From: Tissierellales bacterium
Lineage (GTDB): Bacteria; Bacillota; Clostridia; Tissierellales; JASKZW01
Reading direction: 5' to 3'
Length of the DNA stretch: 9,939 nt
NCBI GenBank assembly: GCA_030152145.1
Contig: JASLIL010000051.1
Span: 1 to 9,939, forward strand
The position numbers and the translations under genes were made by a program. This document shows positions 5,839 through 9,939 of this stretch, one piece after another. Each line of letters begins with the position of its first letter. Position 1 is the first letter of the stretch. The notes under the pieces are model-generated. The model ran no database searches and had not been told where the DNA came from. It was given only the letters and a program-made list of their open reading frames with translations.

Positions 5839-6285
5839 TTGATAAGTAAAAAAAAGTTAGTTTATTTAAATATTATTATTTTAACCCTAGCCCTACTTTC
5901 TGGCTGCAGGGGAGAGTTTTCAGAAAAAGACCTGGAAGGCCATTGGCAGCTAGAGACCTTAACAGAAGAAGATGGGAAAATAATAAGTGTTGGAAAATCA
6001 TATCCTGGCTATGGGGATTGGACAGGAGAAAAAGAGGATACGGAACTTGTTTTTATGGAAGATAATAGCTTTAAACTAGGAAGAGAGGGAAAAGAGGACT
6101 TGGGCAAGTATAGGGTAAATAAAAATCTTGATCTTAAGGACAGCCTATCTATAACTATGGTCACTGATCATGGAGAAGAAATAGTAGCCACTGCTGGCAT
6201 AAGAAATTATGATGATGGTAAGGAAGCTAAGTCCCTGATCTTCCAATGGGATAAAAAGATATACTCCTTTATAAAGGATAGGTAG
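5839..6285 (+). CDS. Lipoprotein with lipocalin-like start
   Basis: This 148-residue predicted lipoprotein has a positive N-terminus (MISKKK), a hydrophobic stretch at residues 7-20, and the lipobox LSGC with the anchored cysteine at 23. The mature domain of about 125 residues opens with LEGHWQLETL; G34-H35-W36 resembles the GxW motif that begins lipocalin-like barrels. Further strand-like segments include DTELVFMEDNSFKL, DSLSITMV and KSLIFQWDKKIYSF, consistent with a small beta-barrel. No family is firmly identified. The start is a TTG preceded by AGGTGAGCTTAA, the same 12 bases that precede the cas8b1 start. It is the second gene of a unit with the 400-residue protein, so the two may act together across the membrane; this is inference. 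A terminator follows. Confidence 0.78.
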   Translation: MISKKKLVYLNIIILTLALLSGCRGEFSEKDLEGHWQLETLTEEDGKIISVGKSYPGYGDWTGEKEDTELVFMEDNSFKLGREGKEDLGKYRVNKNLDLKDSLSITMVTDHGEEIVATAGIRNYDDGKEAKSLIFQWDKKIYSFIKDR

Positions 6286-6339
6286 ATTTTAGTAGTCTTC
6301 AGATTCTTATATTAAAAATTTCATTTAAAATAATTATAG

Positions 6340-6376
6340 AAAAGCTTAGATCTTAAGAATCTAGGCTTTTCTCTTT
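6340..6376 (+). terminator. Intrinsic terminator after the lipocalin-like lipoprotein
   Basis: AAAAGCTTAGAT (6340-6351) pairs with ATCTAGGCTTTT (6359-6370) over twelve pairs with one T:G wobble. The loop is CTTAAGA, followed by CTCTTT. The stem is flanked by A and T runs, so it may also work on the minus strand. The remaining gap up to 6523 holds a candidate -10 and otherwise nothing I can identify. Confidence 0.8.
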
Positions 6377-6447
6377 AAGGATAGATATAAGTAATAGTTG
6401 ATCTAGATTTTTAATAGAAAAGTTTAAATAGGAATTTAATGGAAAAA

Positions 6448-6456
6448 TGATATACT
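6448..6456 (+). promoter_or_regulatory. Candidate extended -10 upstream of the 6524 lipoprotein
   Basis: TGATATACT is a TGnTATACT extended -10 (five of six in the hexamer), about 68 bases before the ATG at 6524. No convincing -35 lies at the right distance. It sits after the terminator at 6340-6376, where a promoter is expected. Confidence 0.3.
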
Positions 6457-6523
6457 CTTAATAAGACCATATTATCTTTTAATAATAGATTTTAAGGTAA
6501 AATTAAAGTGAGGAAGGGATAAA

Positions 6524-6904
6524 ATGTGTAAAAGACAAAGAAAATTAGTGTTTTTAACGACTTTTTTAATTTTAGTTTTAAGTTCTTGTGTTTCTCTTAA
6601 CCAAAGTAAGGCTCACTATAATATAGTTGAAGGTGAAAAAATAAAGGATAGCTACTATTATGATTTGCAGGAAAATTTTAAGGGGATGACTCTTGAAATA
6701 GACTTAGAACTTGTCAAGGGAGAGGTAGAGTTTCAATTGGTAGATCCTAATGGTCAAGTAAGATGGACAGAATTAGTAGACTCTAGTCAAGGCTTTAAGG
6801 AAACTAGGGAGTTTGAAAAAGTAGTTGGAAACTGGGATCTCTTGTTTGAGAGCATAGATCAATCAGCAGAAGGCCATTTAAGTCTGGAATTTAATAGGAA
6901 ATAG
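6524..6904 (+). CDS. Small beta-rich lipoprotein
   Basis: This 126-residue predicted lipoprotein has an N-terminus MCKRQRK, a hydrophobic core at residues 8-19 and the lipobox LSSC with the anchored cysteine at 22. The mature part of about 104 residues reads as alternating strands: TLEIDLELVKGEVEFQLVDP, then GQVRWTELVDSSQGF, then KVVGNWDLLFESI and GHLSLEFNRK. The pattern 'lipid part plus DPNG turn plus a GNWDLLFE-like closing strand' recalls small beta-sandwich domains seen in many clostridial lipoproteins, but I cannot name the family. The ATG has AGGAAGGGAT upstream. It appears to be a single-gene unit, with its own promoter candidate and terminator. It should face the outside of the cell. 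Confidence 0.78.
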   Translation: MCKRQRKLVFLTTFLILVLSSCVSLNQSKAHYNIVEGEKIKDSYYYDLQENFKGMTLEIDLELVKGEVEFQLVDPNGQVRWTELVDSSQGFKETREFEKVVGNWDLLFESIDQSAEGHLSLEFNRK

Positions 6905-6919
6905 ATTAGAGATGGGCTG

Positions 6920-6953
6920 GACTGGCAGGTTAAGAATTTGCTGGTCTTTTTTT
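6920..6953 (+). terminator. Intrinsic terminator after the 6524 lipoprotein
   Basis: GACTGGCA (6920-6927) pairs with TGCTGGTC (6939-6946) with two G:T wobbles, followed by seven T (6947-6953). Its position just after the lipoprotein stop supports the call. Confidence 0.75.
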
Positions 6954-6990
6954 ATGTTTAAAAGGAAGAAGCTCTAGCTTATCACCATCT

Positions 6991-7020
6991 AATAATCTAT
7001 ACTTAAGCTATCAGATTATT
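6991..7020 (+). repeat. Inverted repeat upstream of the 7065 gene
   Basis: AATAATCT (6991-6998) and AGATTATT (7013-7020) are perfect 8-base inverted arms with a 14-base spacer. No T-tract follows, so it is not a terminator. It lies 45 bases before the ATG at 7065 and may be an operator or a leader hairpin. Confidence 0.5.
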
Positions 7021-7064
7021 CAGAAAAAACTTTATCTATGGTATTTTATTAGGGAGGGGAGTTT

Positions 7065-7433
7065 ATGGCTACTTGGAATAGAAGAAGTCTAGTTGGAATT
7101 TTGCTGCTTATAGTTTCTTTAAGCTTGCTTGTCTACCAACTAGGATATAGTGAAAGTGCTAGGGTCAAAAGAAATTTAGATGATTTATCCAGGGCTGAGA
7201 GCTTTTATAGTTCAGACTTGGATCCTTTGGAGCTTAGTAAGATTGAGAGAGGGGATAGGTCCTATTCTTTTAGGATTATGAACAGGGAGGAAGTTAAAAA
7301 CTTTAAGAAGCTGGGACAAGTTTTTATCCTAGATGAAAGTGGAGATAAAGTTTCTTCTTTTGTCTTATTTAAAAATGGTCAGGAATATTTATTCCAGATG
7401 AGATCGGTCTACATGCTGATGGATTTTAACTAG
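7065..7433 (+). CDS. Single-pass membrane-anchored protein of unknown function
   Basis: This 122-residue protein has a short positive N-terminus (MATWNRRS) and one hydrophobic segment at about residues 9-27. That is an uncleaved signal anchor or a signal peptide without a lipobox cysteine. The remaining 95 residues are probably extracellular. They look like a small mixed domain: a helix (SARVKRNLDDLSRAESFY), then strands (RSYSFRIMNREEVKNF; QVFILDESG; SSFVLFKNGQEYLFQM). No family is recognised. The ATG has a strong GGGAGGGGA site at 7052-7060. The next gene starts 11 bases after the stop, its ribosome site touching this gene's TAG, so the pair should be co-transcribed and may function together. 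Confidence 0.75.
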   Translation: MATWNRRSLVGILLLIVSLSLLVYQLGYSESARVKRNLDDLSRAESFYSSDLDPLELSKIERGDRSYSFRIMNREEVKNFKKLGQVFILDESGDKVSSFVLFKNGQEYLFQMRSVYMLMDFN

Positions 7434-7444
7434 GAGGAGAGCCT

Positions 7445-7876
7445 ATGGAGTGTTTGGCCTTGGAAGTTATAGATTATAGTATAGAAGATCTAGACTGGTG
7501 GAAAAATTTAATGGCTTTGTTTTTAAAAGAAGGGGAGAACTTTCAAATTAGATGTTGGAGGGATGAGAAAGAAATTATAGAAAAAGCTCTAGGCTGTGGA
7601 AAGCTTTGTCTTGAATCTAGTAGTCAATGCGAAACTTCTATTAGAGGACTTCTGGGTAAAGAACTTATAGACTATATAGCTTTGGAGGAAAAGCCAGAGG
7701 AGTATGATAGATGGACTAATTTTTTTACTATTAATATAGGGGAGAGGTTTTCAAGCAGTCACTATGGATCTGAAATATGGATACATGGCCTAGAGAATGG
7801 AGAGCTAGAAAAGATAAGGGAAATAATTAATCCTTTTAAGGAATACTTTAGCTTCCATTTATATTACTTAGATTAA
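7445..7876 (+). CDS. Hypothetical soluble protein paired with the 7065 membrane protein
   Basis: I do not recognise this 143-residue protein. There is no signal peptide or membrane segment, so it is probably cytoplasmic. It looks like a mixed alpha/beta fold: an N-terminal strand (LALEVIDYSIEDLDWW), a helix with cysteines (IIEKALGCGKLCLESSSQC), then FFTINIGERFSSSHYGSEIWIHGL, and a C-terminal helix and strand (EKIREIINPFKEYFSFHLYYL). Four cysteines occur, at about 37, 51, 55 and 62, the middle two as CGKLC; this is not a clear metal site. Small size, acidity and pairing with an exported protein resemble immunity-type proteins, but this is a guess. The ATG has AGGAGGAG at 7433-7440. A strong terminator follows. 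Confidence 0.75.
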   Translation: MECLALEVIDYSIEDLDWWKNLMALFLKEGENFQIRCWRDEKEIIEKALGCGKLCLESSSQCETSIRGLLGKELIDYIALEEKPEEYDRWTNFFTINIGERFSSSHYGSEIWIHGLENGELEKIREIINPFKEYFSFHLYYLD

Positions 7877-7919
7877 ATTTGAATGAATATATAGATAGGG
7901 TTTTTTCGTTTGGGTTTAT

Positions 7920-7954
7920 AAGAGGATCTAGTTTTGAAACTAGGTCTTCTTTTT
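7920..7954 (+). terminator. Strong intrinsic terminator before the cas operon
   Basis: The arms AAGAGGATCTAGTTT (7920-7934) and AAACTAGGTCTTCTT (7937-7951) pair over about fourteen base pairs with two wobbles and a tight TTGA loop. T-rich sequence follows. It insulates the cas promoter from the upstream genes. The rest of the gap to the cas promoter shows no CRISPR repeat. Confidence 0.9.
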
Positions 7955-8021
7955 ATTTCTATATTAATATATTTGGAATAATTGCTGAAAGTATTAAAAA
8001 AATCTATAAAGAGCCAGAATA

Positions 8022-8050
8022 TTGCGAATTCTCTATTTTGCAGATATACT
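8022..8050 (+). promoter_or_regulatory. Candidate sigma-70-type promoter of the cas operon
   Basis: TTGCGA (8022-8027, four of six) and TATACT (8045-8050, five of six) are spaced by exactly 17 bases. Transcription would begin near 8056-8059, just before the GGGAGGTGAT ribosome site at 8065-8074. This gives a short leader and favours the second ATG of cas6. Confidence 0.55.
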
Positions 8051-8064
8051 AAGGGTGAATGAAT

Positions 8065-8074
8065 GGGAGGTGAT
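8065..8074 (+). promoter_or_regulatory. Ribosome binding site that decides the cas6 start
   Basis: GGGAGGTGAT is nearly complementary to the 16S rRNA 3' end and stands three bases before the ATG at 8078. An earlier in-frame ATG at 8063 would place this site inside the gene as codons for Gly-Gly-Asp. The earlier ATG is therefore the less likely start. Confidence 0.7.
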
Positions 8075-8077
8075 AAG

Positions 8078-8803
8078 ATGAGATTTTGTGTTGAGCTACT
8101 TTTAAAAAATCCTAGGATTAGCAAGGAAAAAAATAAGTTGATTAGCCATATTATGAAACTCTTATTCCAACATACTGACCCAAGAGCCTATAGTGGGCTT
8201 TATGAACTTGAGGAAAATAAGGAAAAAGATTTTACCTTTAGCACTTATTTGGGCCGAGGGGCTAAATTTAATAGAGATGACATTTTTATTCCCGAACAGA
8301 AGATCATTTTGAATTTTTCAACTTATGATATAGGTGAGGGAATTTTATTTTACAATTCTTTTGTTAATAGCATAGGTTTGGAGCTGCCTATTGAAGATAA
8401 TATCATAACTGTAAATGAAATTAGGAAGAGTTCAATGGGCGCCATAGAGGAGGATATAGTTTTTGTTAGCAAGAGTCCTATAGTGGTTAGAGAGCATAGA
8501 GGTGATAACAAGACTACTTGGTACCATGATCTTTCTAGTCAGGAGGGTTATGAGGTTTTTATGGAGAATCTTGCTTGGCAATTAAAAACCAATCTGGATA
8601 ATATAGCCTTGGAAGATATAGATTCTATGAAAGTGGAAATTTTAGACCATAAGATGGTAAAGGTTAAACACTATGGGATAACTATTCCTAGCAACTTAGT
8701 TTCCATAAGAGTCTTGGCCAAGGCCTATATTGTTGACTATATCTATAAGGCTGGTCTAGGTTCCAGAAGATCCCAGGGCTTTGGCTACTTAGATATTGTT
8801 TAA
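8078..8803 (+). CDS. cas6: Cas6 CRISPR repeat-processing endoribonuclease
   Basis: Cas6 cuts the CRISPR precursor transcript within each repeat to make mature crRNAs, which are then handed to the Cascade complex. Numbering from the chosen ATG, the 241-residue protein starts MRFCVELLLKN, a typical ferredoxin-like first strand. Candidate catalytic histidines are H24 and H32 (HIMKLLFQHTDP). The hallmark glycine-rich loop lies at the very C-terminus, residues 226-236 (GLGSRRSQGFG), the part that contacts repeat RNA. Length and layout match family members. It is the first gene after a promoter and terminator pair. The ribosome site of cas8b1 overlaps its stop codon, so translation of the two is tightly linked. 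The type I-B assignment rests mainly on the next gene. No repeats are in the window, so its RNA target cannot be checked here. Confidence 0.93.
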   Translation: MRFCVELLLKNPRISKEKNKLISHIMKLLFQHTDPRAYSGLYELEENKEKDFTFSTYLGRGAKFNRDDIFIPEQKIILNFSTYDIGEGILFYNSFVNSIGLELPIEDNIITVNEIRKSSMGAIEEDIVFVSKSPIVVREHRGDNKTTWYHDLSSQEGYEVFMENLAWQLKTNLDNIALEDIDSMKVEILDHKMVKVKHYGITIPSNLVSIRVLAKAYIVDYIYKAGLGSRRSQGFGYLDIV

Positions 8804-8817
8804 AGGAGGTGAGCTTA

Positions 8818-9939
8818 ATGATGAGATTTGAACTTGGAGACTGGAGGACAAATGCCTCTTTACTAGGACTTATAAGGATTTTAGATCATGGTAGCAGGGA
8901 CTATAAGCTTTATGAGACTAGTATTGAAGTTCCGAGGGAGAGTTTGGAAAACTTTGAAGAAGACTATTTTAAATATTTCTCAGATACTTATGAGGAGGGT
9001 CTACCTTGGCACAGGATAGTTTCCTATGGTGACGCCTTAGATAAACATTTAGAAGAACCAGAAAAGTTAGATATTAGGGATTTGGATACACTAAATGCTC
9101 AAATAGACCTTGCTAAGGATTATTTGAGAAGAAATAACTATAAGAAGGTATATCCTTTGATAGATGGGGCCAAGGGTTTAGATAGTAAGGCCAAGGATCT
9201 CCAGAAGATTAAATTAAGAAAAAAGGATAGGCTTGAGGATAGATTAGAGGATATAGTTACAGAAATGAAAAAACTTAGGGAAATAATAGATATATGTGAA
9301 CTAGATGAGGCTAAAACCCATCTGCGGGCCAAGGGGGTTATCTATAGTCATATAAATAGGGGGATAGATGGAGTTTCTTTTTTACGTCCTCAGACAAAGT
9401 TTATAGATGTTTTTAAAGACTATAGAAATTACTTTATAGAGCCTCTAGAGAAGAGTCTAGATAAGGAGAAGAGGGCAAAAAATCCCTATGAGTGTTTTTC
9501 ATGTGGAGCTGAAATAGATACTATTGGAGAGTCCTTTACCATAAACTTAATTTCGCAAACTGGATTTGATGATGTAAGGAAGTCTTCCTATGTCTGGAAC
9601 CATGTATCGGATATTTTAATTTGCCCTAAGTGTAATTTTCTTTACAGTATGTTGGCGGCTGGCTTTAACTACTCAGCCTATGAGGGTATGTTTATAAACT
9701 ATAGTAGGAATCTTGAAGGTCTTATCTATTCTAACAATGGAGCCAAGGCTAGAATAGCTAGAAATCTAGGGGATAATCAGAGGGCTGCCTCCTATAGAAC
9801 CTTGGTGGCTGCCATATCTAGACAGGCTATAGAGGACCTACCCTATGAAGAGAATGACATACAAGTGGTTAGATATAAGGATGAAAAGTATAGGTTTAAT
9901 ATTCTATCAAGAGAGGTAATAGAGATTATAAAGAAGTCC
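8818..9939 (+). CDS. cas8b1: Type I-B Cas8b1/Cst1, large Cascade subunit (5' part, cut by window end)
   Basis: This open frame runs 374 codons to the window edge without a stop. It matches the CXXC-CXXC Cst1/Cas8b1 type, the large subunit of type I-B Cascade, which helps recognise the PAM and target DNA. Visible are the N-terminal MMRFELGDWRTNASLLGLI, a long charged helical segment at about residues 115-165, and two cysteine pairs: C226/C229 (CFSC) and C269/C272 (CPKC). These probably form a zinc site and are the family signature. After it come helical segments such as LAAGFNYSAYEGMFINYS. Two adjacent ATGs (8818, 8821) fit the AAAGGAGGTGA site that overlaps the cas6 stop; 8818 is given here. 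Cas7, Cas5, Cas3 and the adaptation genes are expected downstream. The symbol cst1 is an equivalent name. Confidence 0.9.
   Translation, partial: MMRFELGDWRTNASLLGLIRILDHGSRDYKLYETSIEVPRESLENFEEDYFKYFSDTYEEGLPWHRIVSYGDALDKHLEEPEKLDIRDLDTLNAQIDLAKDYLRRNNYKKVYPLIDGAKGLDSKAKDLQKIKLRKKDRLEDRLEDIVTEMKKLREIIDICELDEAKTHLRAKGVIYSHINRGIDGVSFLRPQTKFIDVFKDYRNYFIEPLEKSLDKEKRAKNPYECFSCGAEIDTIGESFTINLISQTGFDDVRKSSYVWNHVSDILICPKCNFLYSMLAAGFNYSAYEGMFINYSRNLEGLIYSNNGAKARIARNLGDNQRAASYRTLVAAISRQAIEDLPYEENDIQVVRYKDEKYRFNILSREVIEIIKKS

Noticed and set aside
7877..8062. Possible CRISPR array or leader before cas6
   Set aside because: No repeated unit of 25-40 bases is present; the gap holds only a terminator, an A/T-rich stretch and a promoter.
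8063..8077. First ATG of cas6
   Set aside because: It overlaps the strong ribosome site for the second ATG and adds non-typical residues.
7873..8124. Minus-strand open frame of 83 codons
   Set aside because: It runs through the terminator hairpin and the cas promoter and into cas6, with no ribosome site.
9138..9332. Minus-strand open frame of 64 codons rich in serine and leucine
   Set aside because: It is the complement of the lysine- and glutamate-rich helical part of cas8b1, a typical shadow.

Overview
The window is AT-rich DNA from what looks like a low-GC Gram-positive bacterium. Shine-Dalgarno sites are strong (AGGAGG and GGGGG types), GTG and TTG starts are common, ATA, AGA/AGG and CTA codons are heavily used, there are several lipobox lipoproteins, and intrinsic terminators have clean T-tracts. 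An anaerobic Clostridia/Tissierellia-type host fits this style and the type I-B cas genes, but the genus is my inference and is not proven by the window.

Layout, left to right. Positions 3-71 appear to be the tail of an upstream gene. A YhbS-like GNAT acetyltransferase (93-623) follows and ends in a strong terminator (695-732). Next is a likely two-gene unit: a ClbS/DfsB-family (DUF1706) four-helix protein (812-1330) and an unrecognised acidic protein (1352-1879), closed by a terminator at 2002-2032. A third unit has a possible seven-codon leader ORF (2076-2099) that overlaps the start of a small lipoprotein (2096-2518), then a nitrilase-superfamily amidohydrolase (2532-3257) and an aminoglycoside-phosphotransferase-fold kinase (3371-4174) with an uncertain N-terminus. 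It ends at a long hairpin terminator (4187-4242). A 63-residue two-helix membrane protein (4471-4280) is on the minus strand, divergent from the next unit.

The middle-right part is made of orphan genes. A 400-residue, strand-rich, possibly propeller-like protein (4610-5812) is followed by a lipocalin-like lipoprotein (5839-6285). Next come a second beta-rich lipoprotein (6524-6904), and a pair formed by a single-pass membrane-anchored protein (7065-7433) and a soluble protein (7445-7876). Each unit has its own terminator. I do not recognise specific functions for these.

The right end is the start of a CRISPR-Cas type I-B operon. A sigma-70-type promoter (8022-8050) precedes cas6 (8078-8803), the crRNA-processing endoribonuclease. 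After it comes cas8b1/cst1 (8818 to the window edge, incomplete), the large Cascade subunit with two CXXC pairs. No CRISPR repeats occur in the window, so the array and the remaining cas genes should lie further right.

No intergenic stretch exceeds 300 bases. The longest gaps (624-811, 1880-2095, 6286-6523, 6905-7064, 7877-8062) each hold a terminator, and most also hold promoter-like or inverted-repeat sequence. The clearest known system is the type I-B cas operon. The less explained parts are the lipoprotein/orphan cluster beside it and several genes with odd start regions.
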